Source: Saururus chinensis (taxonomy: Eukaryota; Streptophyta; Magnoliopsida; Piperales; Saururaceae). Taken from it: a stretch of DNA of 64,000 nt. The notes under the pieces are model-generated. The model was not told where the DNA came from and did no database searches. It saw only the letters and a program-made list of their open reading frames with translations. Location of the stretch: contig CP141140.1 in NCBI GenBank assembly GCA_035235625.1, positions 26,618,685 through 26,682,684 of the forward strand. The letters are read 5' to 3'. This document shows positions 34,024 to 47,339 of the stretch, in pieces (positions within the stretch are counted from its first letter, which is position 1; the number at the start of each line of letters is the position of its first letter). The position numbers were made by a program, and so were the translations under genes.

Positions 34024-36570
34024 TGCTGTTGTGGATCACAGATTTTGCCGCAAAGATTTTGTTACCCCATCTTGTCGTGATTACTTCCAATGTTTCTTAA
34101 ACCTCTAGACAACAATTCTCTCAATTAGGTGATGTCTTTTACTAGAAACTTCCACCGCTGCCGCTGCCACCATCATGTGCTTGTCATTGAACTTGCATGG
34201 ATTACAAGGTAGGGAACTTTAAACTTATAATTTTATGATAGTATGTTTCAAATGTGTAGAAGCATGCTAGGATTATTGAGGTTTGATGTTTCGGATGCTA
34301 GATAATTATTTCGTTGCATGATGTAAGAGGGAAAAATTATGGAATCTTGTATGTTTGCTTATACTATGAAAAATGTATACTTATAAGTATGATTTGTGTA
34401 TTGGGATATGTGTGTATGTTAGTATGATGACTAATGGATATGCTGACAACTTATGAGATAAATCTTGGGTGTGCAGAATGTACGTTTGGTATACACATGT
34501 ATGTGTAGGGAATGATGAGTATGCAAGGGTTATGTACGATGAATGGTAAATTATATTGTATCGGTTATGTGTGGGCTTTGATATGGATTTGTAGTGGCTT
34601 GTTTGATGTTGAGGGGCGTATGTTTGACTGGCTGAGATTGGATTGGATTATATTAGTTTGTATTTTAAGTGATGAAATGTAGGAGCAATGAGCAAAAAAC
34701 TTGAGGGTTTTGTAAGTAAGCATGCTAACGTATTGGAGCATTTGTGGGGGATTGTAAGATAAGAAAATTTAAAAGCATAATTGTGTATCCATAATGTATG
34801 TAATATAAATTGGAATGTAAGAACAATAAATAAGGTTCTAGTAAGAATTTTATGACTGAGGTTGGATCAAGGGGGCATAGTTTGATGATTTTTGAGGAAG
34901 AGGATTTGACCACTAGGTGGATGGCATTGATGTATGCATATTTAAGGATAAGAAAGATGGGTTAAGTGAAGTATGCAACCCTGATGAACTAGAATTTTGG
35001 AATAGACTCAACTTCAGCTTGGTTAGCGGAAGACTATAAGATTGAAGGATTTCTTGGTATGATTGTATCTGCATAACTTATATAAATCAAACTTGAATCA
35101 TAAGCAAAATTAATATGGTAACTTTGTGAGTTTGAGACCTGGTTCAAAGGATTCAGTTTCATGTTTATGTCAGCCGGTAATTAGTCAACTGTGCATTTTT
35201 CATGTCTAGCCATGGTGTTATCTTGTGGGATGTTGTTTTGGTTTTGTATTTAAGCCCATACATTTGATACTCTGTTGAGAACACTATATATTTTGTTAGT
35301 CTTGTCTTGGGGCTATATTTAAGCTAGACATTTGATGCTCCATTGAGAGCAATGTATATTTCTACCTTTAGTCAGCACTATATGATTCCACCCATGTGTG
35401 GCACTGTAAGCTTCTGCCCAAAAGAAGCATTGTATGATTTTCACCCTTAGTTAACACTATATGGCCCCCTCAGTGTGGACATTTGTGTGCTCAAGTAAGT
35501 AGTATCATGAATCTACTCTTACTTGTTTGATATTGTGCCCAATGAGCATAGGTGTGCCTTGCCTTCAAAAAAATTCATGGCCTTTAGTTGCACCCTAGAG
35601 GTTAAGGTGATGCCCCAATGACATTCCTTTCCTTTGACACTAGAGCTAATTAGATTGTAATGAGCTCTAGTTGTCAAGAGTTTAATTGCATGAGTATGTG
35701 TATGACTGTAAGAGTAAAGTTATAAGATTCTAAGTAAGGGTAAGCTTGGAAGATTTCAAGTAAGGTTGCAAGTGTAAGTTTTTTAGTAGGACTGTAAGTG
35801 TAAGTTTCAGTATAAGACTTCTGATCAAGATTGTAAGCATATGGATTTGAAAATGATAGTACAAGCAAGACAATATGTGTAAGAATGTTTGATAAGGTAG
35901 TACATGTACGAGCTTGGATACGCTATCTTATGAGATTTTGATTATTATATTATGTATGCTTCTTGTGAAAATTGTATGAGCACATCTATGTATGGACTTA
36001 CAAAGTTCACTGATTAGAACTCTCCTACTTAGTATTTTCTACTGAGTTTGAAAATACTCATTTTACCTCTTTTTAGCCCTAATGTTTGGGAGGCTTTTGC
36101 AGGTTATTAGTGGAGAGCTCCTTAGACTCTTGTTTCTATTGGTGGATTATGTTCCATTGGCTTAGGTATAACTCTAACTCATTATGAGTCTTTTTGTAAA
36201 TTTGTCATGATCTTATTATTGGGTAAGATGACAATTGATTATGTTTATATGTGTCTGGACTTGAATATTGAATTATAGTTCCAGACTATTGTGCAATTGT
36301 ACTCAGAGAAGCTTGAGATTTGTTTGTAATTAGGCCATGGCCATGGAGATTTATTTAGTATGTTTTGTTTTCGATGCACACCCGAGAATGTTTGGTTTGG
36401 ACATAGGATGAATGAAAAGAAAATTATGTGGGGAAATAGATGTATAATTAATTTTAAAAAAGTTTTCACAAGTTTTTGATTTTGTTAATTTTCCCTATTT
36501 ATAGCTATTATATTGCAAATAAATTTCGTGAATTACAAAGAAAATGTCTATAAAAACCTCGGGCATGACA
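34024..36570 (+). mobile_element. A-outer, right block
   Basis: Aligns with A-right 29055-32230 from TTTTGCCGCA to the terminus, with many transitions and deletions in the minisatellites. It contains no gene. It ends CTCGGGCATGACA followed by the target duplication ACTAG. Confidence 0.8.
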
Positions 36571-36589
36571 ACTAGAATCCATAAGTCAT

Positions 36590-36965
36590 CAACAAGGTGT
36601 TGAAAGGAGATGAACAATGTGCTTGGGAACAATGTTTAACACATATGTAAAAGTGTTTTGACACATTTGTTACAACATTGGGATACATTTGTCAAAACGT
36701 TTTAACATATACATACAAAATTGTTTTAGGGTAAGGGCTAAAAGGAGATGAACAATGTGCTTGGGCTCAATTTTTGGCACTTATGTCAAAACATTTGGAT
36801 AAATTTGTAATAACATTTTAACATAAACATATAGAATTGTGACACTAGTTTTACAATGTTTTGATACATTAGTCAAAACATTTGAACACATATGTCAAAA
36901 CATTTTAACATTTAGTTATATAATTGTATAAGAGATATGTGTACAAGAATTTTTACATGTAAATG
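36590..36965. repeat. TTAAAACATTTTG motif cluster and a 138-bp duplication in the MULE
   Basis: The phrase GGAGATGAACAATGTGCTTG occurs at about 36605 and 36743, a 138-bp tandem duplication. Around it are copies of AACATTTTGACACATTTGT-type sequence, the motif seen at 2640-3065 and in the satellite. Confidence 0.75.
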
Positions 36966-37099
36966 GAAACAAATTGACATATATCTATAATTAATTTTGC
37001 ATATCATTAGTCAAAAATTACATTACATGGTCATCCATCCATTAAGAAGTATGTTCTTGAGCCATTTAACAATTAAGAAAAACAAACGTGTAGTCATCC

Positions 37100-38165
37100 A
37101 CCAATTAAGAATTTTTACTGCTTACAAATTATCGCAAACACTCAATCTCATCAGTGTATGGTGTCTGTTTCAAAGGCTATGTCGGCGGAGTCTCATTGAT
37201 GTCACCTTCCAGCATGGGGGGCTTAGTAGGTCATGGGGGGCTCCTCCCTGGCCTCCTCATCAGGTTGTGGCACCTCAACAAATAGAGCTTCTTCAACAAA
37301 CTCCTCGCCATGCAATGGCTGCTCACCAAGCAGTGTTTCCTTAAAAGGCAATCATTCCTTAGCATGGTCCTCATCAGGTCGTGGCTTCTCAACATGCAGT
37401 CCTTCCTCAGCAGGTAGTGGTTGACCAGCAATCACCTCAATAGTCTATATGGACTCATCATATGGCCACAAGGGCTCATGGGCAGGCTGCAGTCTCCTCA
37501 ATTGTCTCCTAACCAAGCTGCGAGGGATCCTCCTCCCAAGCCTGCATTTGTCTTTTCTTCACAGCCTTTGTCTTCACTCTCTTTGGAGATGGGCTATGAT
37601 AAGCTTCAATGTCAGCGACCCTCTTCTTCCTTAGAGTCGACTCCGTAGGCACAGGCCCCTGCATGGATGGAGACAAGGGCTCCTCTGTAGGTCATGGCTC
37701 ATCTGCAGACCATGGCTCCTTAGGGCAATTTTGAGCAAGATGTGCCTCCTTAGTAGGATTCACAAACTCGTCATCTGGATACAGGCCTCCTCCCTCTCCT
37801 CGGCTATGGCCTACATCTGACTACTCTTCATGGCCTTTGTATTTGGCCTCTTTGGATCCATCTTTCATGGATTGGCTTCTTCTTGGGTTAGACTGGCATA
37901 TGCATGGGTGGGTCTCTTGGAGGGGCTTGCCTCCTCTTGGGTGTGACTTACATTTTTGTTCATCTACAAGATGAGCCGACACCATGCCTTTAAGCCTTGC
38001 CAGAGGCTGAAGGGGCTAGCCCCTCTCCCTAGCCCAACTGTGTGAGCCCTTCAATTTCAACAACTATGTTTGTGAGCCTAGGCACAATGTTTGAAAATGG
38101 TGTCCCAAGCAATTCATAGGCTAACTTTGCCTCGTTCAAAGTACCCCAAATACTGTCCAAGTGGT
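37100..38165 (-). pseudogene. MULE second gene, C-terminal linker region
   Basis: Read on the minus strand, the region encodes a proline/serine/glutamate-rich linker. It includes PVPTESTLRKKRVADIEAYH followed by SPSPKRVKTKAVKKRQ, a likely nuclear localisation cluster. A related repeat (about 37800-37870) contains PKRPNTKAMKS. TPYTDEIECL appears near 37150. Kaonashi-type MULE proteins have such a linker between the N-terminal domain and a Ulp1 protease domain. No protease catalytic motif is visible here, so that domain is missing or beyond recognition. Stops break every frame. Confidence 0.45.
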
Positions 38166-38169
38166 TCAA

Positions 38170-41100
38170 CACCTTTCAAGTTGAACCAAGACTTGTTTCC
38201 TTCTGTGTTTCCGTAAGATGCATGGTGTCATTGATAACTCTAAGGAGAGCACCCTCACTTTAACATGTAAAAGGTCCAAAAATAATCTAACATATAAGGA
38301 ACGATAGTGGCAATTTATTGACCACTATTGCATGTTACAGATAGATCAAAAACGTTTGGACAAATTTGTGAAAACATTTTAATGCCCTTGTCAATTTTTT
38401 TTTGCAACTATAACAAAACATTTTGGCACAGTTATTAAAATATTTTGTCACAGTTGTTAAAATGTTTTATTTTGTCACATTTGTTAAAATGTTTCATCAT
38501 AGTTGTTAAAAAAATTTATCACAATTGTTAAAACATTTTGTCACAGTTGTTAAAATATTTTAGCACAGTTGTTAAAACGTTTTGTCACAATTGTTAAAAT
38601 ATTTTGAAACAGTTATTAAAACTTTTTGACACAGTTGTTAAAATGTTTTGACATAGTTGTGAAAATAATTTCACAACTATGTTAAAATATTTTTAGAATA
38701 AAAATTTGAAAAACCAAAATAGATGATATAACCTGTTGTTAAGACATAAAATCAATACCATTCTTGTAAAAAAATCATCACTGGATGTCATGGGTCACAT
38801 ATTCCCCCACCATTTCTATCTCCTCCCCTCCCTTCATCCAGTTGATTAACCTCGATAGTACAAAAGGGACAACTTGTACAAAAACGGTTGCGTGCTCAAG
38901 CAACCATACCTACCTCAAATCATTGATAAAAAAAATATGTAACTACTTGCAACACATCTAGAGAGTTAACATTCGAGTTGAGCCTAGACCTATTTCCTTA
39001 TGCGTTTCCATAAAATACATGGCGTCATTGATAATTCTAAGGAGAGCATCCTCATATTAACATGTAAAAGGTTCAAAAATAATATAACATGTAAGGAACG
39101 ATAGTGTAAATTTAGTGACCACTATTTCATGTTACAGATAGATCAAAAATGTTTGGACAAATTTGTGAAAACATTTTAACACCATTGTCAATTTTTTTTT
39201 GCAACTATCACAAAACATTTTGGCACAATTATTAAAATACTTTGTCATAGTTATTAAAATATTTTGTTTTGTCACAGTTGTTAAAACGTTTTATCATAGT
39301 GTTAAAACATTTTATCACAATTGTTAAAACATTTTAGCACACAATTGTTAAAATGTTTAGACACAATTGTTAAAATATTTTGAAACGATTGTTAAAACCT
39401 TTTGAGACAGTTGTTAAAATGTTTTGACACGGTTGTGAAAATAATTTCACAACTATGTTAAAATGTTTTTAGAATCAAAATTTGAAAAACCAAAATATAT
39501 GTTGTAACCTATTGTGAAGACATAAAATCAATAACATTCTTGTAAAAAAATCGTCACTGGATGTCATGGGTCACGTATTCCCCCACCATTCCTATCTCCT
39601 CCTTTCCCTTCATCCACTTGAGTAACCTCGACAGCACAAAATGAACAACTTGTACAAAAGTGGTTGCATGCTCGAACAACCATACCTGCCTCAAATCATT
39701 GATAAACAAATAAGTAGTCTTGGAGCACATCTAGAGAGTTAACATTCGAGTTGAACCTAGACATGTTTCCTTCTGCGTTTCCATAAAATGCATAGTGTCA
39801 TTGATAATTCTAAGGAGAGCTTCCTCACTTTAACATGTAAAAGGTCCAAAAATAATCTACCATGTAAGAAATGATAGTGTAAAATTAATGACCACTATTG
39901 CATGTTACAGATGGATCAAAAATGTTTGGACAAATTTGTGAGAACATTTTAACACCATTGTCAATTCTTTTTTGCAACTATAACAAAACATTTTAGCATA
40001 ATTATTAAAATATTTTGTCACAGTTGTTAAAATATTTTATTTTGTCACAATTGTTAAAACGTTTTGTCATAGTTGCTAAAACATTTTATCAAAATTGATA
40101 AAATATTTTGTCACAGTTGATAAAACATTTTAGCACACAGTTGTTAAAATGTTTTGACATAATTGTTAAAATATTTTGAAACAATTGTTAAAGCTTTTTG
40201 ACACAGTTGTTAAAATGTTTTGACACGGTTGTGAAAATAATTTCACAACTATGTTAAAATGTTTTTAGAATTGAAATTTGAAAAACCAAAATAGATGATG
40301 TAACCTATTGTGAAGACATAAAATCAATACCATTCTTGTAAAAAAAATCATTACTGGATGTCATGGGTCACATATTCCCCGACCATTCCTATCTCCTCCT
40401 CTCCCTTCATCCACTTGAGTATCCTCGGGAGCACAAAAGGAACAACTTGTACAAAAGTAGTTGCATGCTCGAACAACTATACCTGCCTCAAATCATTGAT
40501 AAACAAATAAGTAACTACTTGGAGCACATCTAGAGAGTTAACATTCGAGTTGAGCCTAGACCTATTTCCTTCTGTGTTTCCATAAAATGCATGGTGTCAT
40601 TGACAATTCTAAGGAGAGCATTCTAACTTTAACATGTAAAAGGTCTAACAATAATCTAACATGTAAGGAACGATAGTGTAAATTTAGTGACCACTATTTC
40701 ATTTTACAGATGGATCAAAAATGTTTGAACAAATTTGTGAAAATATTTTTAACGCCATTGTCAAATTTTTTTTCAACTATAACAAAACATTTTGGCACAG
40801 TTATTAAAATGTTTTGTCACAGTTGTTAAAATATTTTATTTTGTCACAGTTGCTAAAATGTTTTATCATAGTTGTTAAAATATTTTATCACAATTGTTAA
40901 AATATTTTGTCACAGTTGTTAAAATATTTTAGCACATAGTTGTTAAAACGTTTTGACACAATTGTTAAAATATTTTTAAACAATTGTTAAAAAATTTTGA
41001 CACGGTTGCTAAAATGTTTTGACACAGTTGTGAAAATAATTTCACAACTATGTTAAAATGTTTTTAGAATCAAATTTTGATAAACCAAAATAGATGATGT

Positions 41101-44100
41101 AACTTGTTGTGAAGACATAAAATCAATACCATTCTTATAAAAAAATCATCACTGTATGTCATGGATCACATATTCTCCCACCATTCTTATCTCCTCCTCT
41201 CCCTTCATCCACTTGAGTAACCTCAACAGTACAAAAGGGACAACTTGTACAAAAGCGGTTGCATGCTCAAACAACCATACCTACTTCAAATCATTGATAA
41301 ACAAATAACTACTTGGAGCACATCTAGAGAGTTGACATTCGAGTTGAACCTACATCTGTTTCCTTCTGCGTTTTCATAAGATGCATGGTGTCATTAACAA
41401 TTCTCAGGAGAGCATCCTCACATTAACATGTAAAAGGTCCAAAAATAATCTAACATGTAAGGAACGATAGTATAAATTTAGTGACCATTATTGCATGTTA
41501 CAGATGGATCAAAAATGTTTGGGCAAATTTGTGAAAACATTTTAAGGCCATTAATGATTTTTTTTTTGCAACTATAATAAAATATTTTGGCACAATTATT
41601 AAAATGTTTTGTCACAGTTATTAAAATGTTTTGTTTTGTCACAATTATTAAAACGTTTTGTCATAGTTGTTAAAACATTTTATCAGAATTTTTAAAATAT
41701 TGTCACAATTGTTAAAATGTTTTGACACAATTGTTAAAATATTTTGACACAGTTGTTAAAACTTTTTGGCATAGTTATTAAAACGTTTTAACACGGCTGT
41801 GAAAATAATTTCACAACTATGTTAAAATATTTTTAGAATAAACATTTGAAAAACCAAAATAGATGATGTAACCTATTGTGAAGACATAAAATCGATAACA
41901 TTCTTGTAAAAAAATCGTCACTAGATGTTATGGGTCATATATTCCCCCACCATTCCTATCTCCTCCTCTCCCTTCATCCACTTAAGTAACCTCAACAGCA
42001 CAAAAGGAACAACTTGTACAAAAGCGGTTGCATGCTTGAACAACCATACCTGCCTCAAATCATTCATAAACAAATAAGTAACTACTTGGAGCACATCTAG
42101 AGAGTTGATATTCGAGTTGAACCTACACCTGTTTCCTTATGCATTTCCATAAGATGCATGGTTTTATTAACAATTCTAAAGAGAGCATCCTCACATTAAC
42201 ATGTAAAAGGTCCAAAAATAATCTAACATTTAAGGAACGATAGTGTAAATTTAGTGACCATTATTGCATGTTACAGATGGATCAAAAATGTTTGGACAAA
42301 TTATTGAAAACATTTTAACGCCATTGACAATTTTTTTTTGCAACTATAACAAAACATTTTGGCACAATTATTAAAATGTTTTGTCATCGTTGTTAAAATG
42401 TTTTGTTTTGTCAAAATTGTTAAAACGTTTTGCCACAGTTGTTAAAACATTTTATCACAATTGTTAAAACATTTTGTCACAATTGTTAAAACATTTTAGT
42501 ACAGTTGTTAAAATGTTTTGACACAATTGTTAAAATACTTTGAAACAGTTGTTAAATCTTTTTGACACAGTTGTTAAAATGTTTTGATACAGTTGTGAAA
42601 ATAATTCCACAACTATGTTAAAATGTTTTTAGAATAAACATTTGAAAAACCAAAATAGATGATATAACTTGTTGTGAAGACATAAAATCAATAACATTCT
42701 TGTAAAAAAATCGTCACTGGATGTCATGGGTCACATATTCCCCCACCATTCCTATCTCCTCCTCTCCCTTCATCCACTTGTATAACCTCGACAATACAAA
42801 AGGGACAACTTGTACAAAAGCGGTTGCATGCTCGAACAACCATACCTGCCTCAAATCATTGATAAACAAATAAGTAACTACTTGAAGCACATCTAGAGAG
42901 TTGACATTCAAGTTGAACCTACACCTGTTTCCTTCTGCATTTTCATAAGATGCATGGTGTCATTGACAATTCTAAGGAGAACATCCTCACATTAACATGT
43001 GAAAGGTACAAAAATAATATAACATGTGAGGAACGATAGTGTAAATTTAGTGACCATTTTGCATGTTACAGATGGATCAAAAATATTTGACAAATTTGTG
43101 AAAAAAATTTAACATCATTGTCAATTTTTTTTTGCAACTATAACAAAATATTTTGGCATAATTATTAAAATATTTTGTCACAGTTGTTAAAATATTTTGT
43201 TTTGTCACAGTTGTTAAAACGTTTTGTCATAGTTGTTAAAACATTTTATCACAATTGTTAAAATATTTTGTCACAGTTGTTAAAATATTTTAGCACACAG
43301 TTGTTAAAATGTTTTGACACAATTGGTAAAATATTTTGAAACAGTTGTTAAAACTTTTTGACACAGTTGTTAAAATGTTTTGACACGGTTGTGAAAATAA
43401 TTTCACAACTATGTTAAAATGTTTCTAAAATCAAATTTTAAAAAACCAAAATAGATGATGTAACTTGTTGTGATGACATAAAATCAATACCATTCTTGTA
43501 AAAAAATTGTCACTGGATGTCATGGGTCACGTATTCCCCCACCATTCCTATCTTCTCCTCTCCCTTCATCCACTTGAGTAACCTCGACAGCACAAAAGGA
43601 ACAACTTGTACAAAAGCAGTTGCATGCTCGAACAACCATACCTGCCTCAAATCATTGATAAACAAATAAGTAACTACTTGGAGCACATCTAGAGAGTTAA
43701 CATTCGAGTTGAACCTAGACCTGTTTCCTTCTACGTTTTCATAAAATGCATGGTGTCATTGACAATTCGAAGGAGATCATCCTCACTTTAACATGTAAAA
43801 GGTCCAAAAATAATCTAACATGTAAGGAACGATAGTGTAAATTTAGTGACCACTATTGCATGTTACATATGGATCAAAATGTTTGGACAAATTTGTGAAA
43901 ATATTTTAACGCCATTATCAATTTTTTTTTGCAACTATAACAAAATATTTTGGCACAGTTATTAAAATGTTTTGTCACAATTGTTAAAATATTTTGTTTT
44001 GTCACAGTTGTGAAAATGTTTTATCATAGTTGTTAAAACATTTTATCACAATTGTTAAAACATTTTGTCACAGTTGTTAAAATATTTTAGCACAGTTGTT

Positions 44101-44495
44101 AAAACGTTTTGACACAATTGTTAAAATACTTTGAAACAATTGTTAAAACTTCTTGACACAGTTGTTAAAATATTTTGACACGGTTGTAAAAATAATTTCA
44201 CAACTATGTTAAAATATTTTTAGAATCAAAATTTGAAAAAGCAAAATAGATTATTTAACCTATTGTGAAGACATAAAATCAATAGCATTCTTGTAAAAAA
44301 TCGTCACTGGATGTCATGGGTCACATATTTCCCCACCATTTCTATCTCTTCATCTCCCTTCATCCACTTGAGTACCTCAACGGTACAAAAGGTACAACTT
44401 GTACAAAAGCAGTTGCATGCTCGAACAACCATACCTACCTCAAATCATTGATAAAGAAATAAGTAACTACTTGGAGCTCATATAGAGAGTTGACA
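38170..44495 (-). repeat. Eight-unit tandem array, about 795-bp unit, carrying an exon of the MULE second gene
   Basis: The anchor TAACATGTAAAAGG occurs at 38271, 39058, 39831, 40630, 41424, 42197, 42993 (as TAACATGTGAAAGG) and 43789, giving periods of 773-799 bp. Each unit has a conserved half of about 350 bp and a half made of 21-bp repeats (CACAGTTGTTAAAATGTTTTG). Read on the minus strand the conserved half encodes about 90 codons, including TLDVLQVVTYLFINDLRQVW then LFEHATAFVQVVPFVLSRL and KWMKG. That pattern resembles the 'LQVWAYEH...PRLLRW' block of plant mobile-domain/DUF1985 proteins. The unit at 42714-42911 is still open; others have frameshifts or stops. The 21-bp half behaves like an intron. 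Confidence 0.88.
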
Positions 44496-44529
44496 ATACC
44501 AATATTTATGTACAAAACAAAAGAGCATT

Positions 44530-45952
44530 TGTCATGCCCCCTTGATCAGAACCCGACCAAGGTGGAATAACAAGGGTTTGATGAGATGAGTTCTAACCAA
44601 ACCTGGGCTAGATCGAAGTACACAAGCCAACTTTGTGCAAAAAATAATTACCGAAAGATAAAATAAATTAAATGTCAATTAATAATTCTCCTTACCTACA
44701 TAAAGTTTATAAAAACATAATCAAGTCTCCAACCTTTAAAGGCAATAAACAAGTCTATGCCATCAAAATAAGGCTCTCCCACAACATAGTCAAATGTCAT
44801 TTTTATGTCACAAAGTTGCATCAAAACCAACTAAAGTCTATCCTAAAATATATGAACTATCCCCACTCCATGTGCATCTAATCTCATTCGTGCTTGCAAA
44901 ACAAATCATCCTAAGCACCTACTTGACACAACCACACAGAGGATGACAAAGGGATACCCTAAAACAAAACAAGGCAAACAGGGTGATCTTAGCTCAGTAA
45001 GGGTTTGAAAATAGAGAGCTCATATTAACACCAAAAACATAATCCTTAAGAGTCATAATCTAAACCTTATGCAAAATCGGTGTTAATAACACAAGAGCTT
45101 GTCAAATCCATTACACGTACAACCTATTCAAATATCTCATTCATGCATCATAATCCATAAGCAAAACCTAAGCAAAATGTCTCAATTATGTATCATAATC
45201 CACATACAAAACTTGTGCATTCAAGTGTCATAATTCATACACAACATATATAATCAAGTTTTATGATCCATACACAACATATGAAATAAGCATCTTAATG
45301 TATAGACAAAACTTGTGTAAATAAGCATGATAGAGTTATCTCAGTACCCATAGATACCTAATACCAACTTATCTGGTATTCCAAAGCTAAAGATACCAAA
45401 AGAAGTTGGCAAATCCTACAAACCACAAATGCCCCTAGTTATCCAATCACATCTGGACAAAGGGGTGATCGATCAAGCACAAAGAAATCAAACACAATCA
45501 GGCACAAAGAAATCGAAGACAATTGTTTTGCAAGGATAGATCCAACAAGAAATAAGTGATAGATCCACTTAGGGAAATTGACTAAGATTAGTGTGACAAG
45601 GCCCAGGGCTATTGAAGATTCCAAATGAAAGTCGGTGGCCCAAGAAGTTGGTGCGACAGTGAGGATGGTCGTGGGTCCTAGAATGGGGCTCACTCCTTAA
45701 TTTAAGGAATCACATGGATTTTGCAACAAATAATGTGGTTATATGGTAGTTTATGCTAGGAACTAATGTTCTTAATTAGTTTTCCACCTCATGACTAGGA
45801 GAATATATTTGTCACACCTCAGGTAACCCCCAATAGAACCAGTAGACTAATCCTCTAACAAAAATTTAAAACAACACCACGAAAATTCATAATTAAACCA
45901 AACCATCACAAAATAAAGTAAATAATAAATAATAAAATTTTTGGATCTCACA
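44530..45952 (-). mobile_element. Solo LTR, family B, copy 4 (B4)
   Basis: 1423 bp, starting TGTCATGCCCCC and ending TTGGATCTCACA. The flanks GCATT (44525-44529) and GTATT (45953-45957) differ at one base. It shares the GTGCAAAAAATAATTACCGAAAG block with B1. It is much shorter than B1-B3 because the middle is deleted. No gene inside. Confidence 0.75.
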
Positions 45953-45957
45953 GTATT

Positions 45958-46240
45958 TACCTGGAGCACAATTGCGGGCCCAATCAATGAGTCGCAAGAG
46001 GTTACTTTTCCATCCATCCTCTTCTTGAGAATGAGTTGACAATCGACATCGAGATAGCAACACAAATCCTTCCTCACCATGTTTTTTCTATGGGGGAAGA
46101 GTACAATGCTAAAGAGGTAGAGATTGATCAGGTGACAATGACATCTATGACAACATCCTTGTCTTCCTTTGGTAGGTCCTCTAAGAGGGCCTCCACCCTC
46201 TTCATCTCTAGCATTTCCTTGCTCTAGGAGAAATAACTCT
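45958..46240 (-). pseudogene. MULE second gene, central piece
   Basis: Read on the minus strand: MKRVEALLEDLPKEDKDVVI in one frame, then after a shift LYLFSIVLFPHRKNMVRKDL followed by CCYLDVD. This fits the plant mobile-domain/DUF1985 pattern (a short acidic hinge, then 'LYLLSTVLFP...YLDDVD'). The piece is bounded by B4 on the left and a C element on the right. With the pieces at 54.1-54.3 kb and in the satellite it gives the expected order of one leftward gene. Confidence 0.6.
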
Positions 46241-46956
46241 CAAAGTGTTGCGCCCTGGGATTTTGGAAGCATATAAAAATTTCTTTATACAAAAATATTA
46301 GAGTTTACTCGGGCCTGCGGTTGGAGCCAATCGCAATAAGCGATAATAAAATAGTAATCTCCCAAGAACTACCATTTGTGTACAAACATACAAGAGACAA
46401 ATAATAAAGAGAGTTCTTACTTATGATTGTTATGTGCGGTTCAAAATCCTTTAAACCACCTCAACAACTCCCAAGTAAGCCCTTCTAGCCACACACTAAG
46501 TTTCGCCAAGTCCAGCTAGGTCTAGGGGATAGTGAGTTTTTTAAAATACTCAGTAAGAGACTTCATACTATCATGCATGAAGTAAATGCATGGCAGTTTC
46601 ACAACACATAATGTATATACTATTTTTCATAAAAACAGGGTATGCCTCTCACCCAAAACCATCTCTAGAGCTTCTTCCTATATATCAAAGATGCTCATAA
46701 GGTTTGCAAGCTCTCATGGCTCGCTACAAGTGTCCCAGACACCTACTCCATCCTATGAACTTTGTTGTGAGTATAAAGTAGTAGCCTCTTACTCCTCACG
46801 AATCATCGCAAAATGCTTCGTGCTTGTGGAGAGAAGAGATACTCGTGCTCATAGGGTGACGAGATCATGAGAATAGAGTCTTCCTATGATACTTTCTACC
46901 CTAGCGCACAAAACTTTGATAGGTGCCCTTCATTAGGGAATAATGAGGGGTATTGC

Positions 46957-47337
46957 TGATGTGCCCGATGCAGGCACGATTAATATCTAGGAGAATTACG
47001 CAGGGAAAGCGGAGAAGTAATGGAGAAAGGGGAGAAACTGAGATTCAATACTTGCATAACTGTCAAAAGAAAGGGGATCACCCCATATAGGGGACGACCA
47101 GTCCCCTAGGGAGTCGTGCCAACCCAACCCAGGCTGGCCCACTTCCCTAGGGACGCATGCCAGTGAGTGGTTTGGCTAACCCGGGCCACTGACTGAACCA
47201 ACCCAAAATACATCTAAATATCCATAATACTAACTATTACAATAGCAAATCATCCCAAAGCAACTATGGAAATAATAAATGAAAGGCTAAGAACTAATCC
47301 TTCGCTAACTGGTCAAGTCTGGTCATCGTGCACAACA
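46957..47337 (-). repeat. 3' LTR of the chromovirus
   Basis: 381 bp, TG...CA ends (on plus: TGATGTGCCC ... CGTGCACAACA). It differs from the other LTR at 14 positions by hand alignment, 13 of them transitions. Confidence 0.93.
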
Positions 47338-47339
47338 CT

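Larger units (their letters stand above)
10756..36570 (+). mobile_element. Outer solo LTR, family A, split by nested insertions (A-outer)
   Basis: It starts TGTAACATCC and ends CTCGGGCATGACA, flanked by a perfect 5-bp duplication ACTAG (10751-10755, 36571-36575). Its own sequence survives in three blocks: 10756-11118, about 17300-18263, and 34024-36570. The middle block aligns with A-right at about 28640-29050 (shared GACCACTAGAG, GTGGGCCTT and GGCCGATTT). The last block picks up exactly where that alignment ends (TTTTGCCGCA) and runs to the A terminus. This continuity shows it is one element. It is older and more decayed than the two inner A copies: its CpG sites are mostly gone. Confidence 0.82.
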
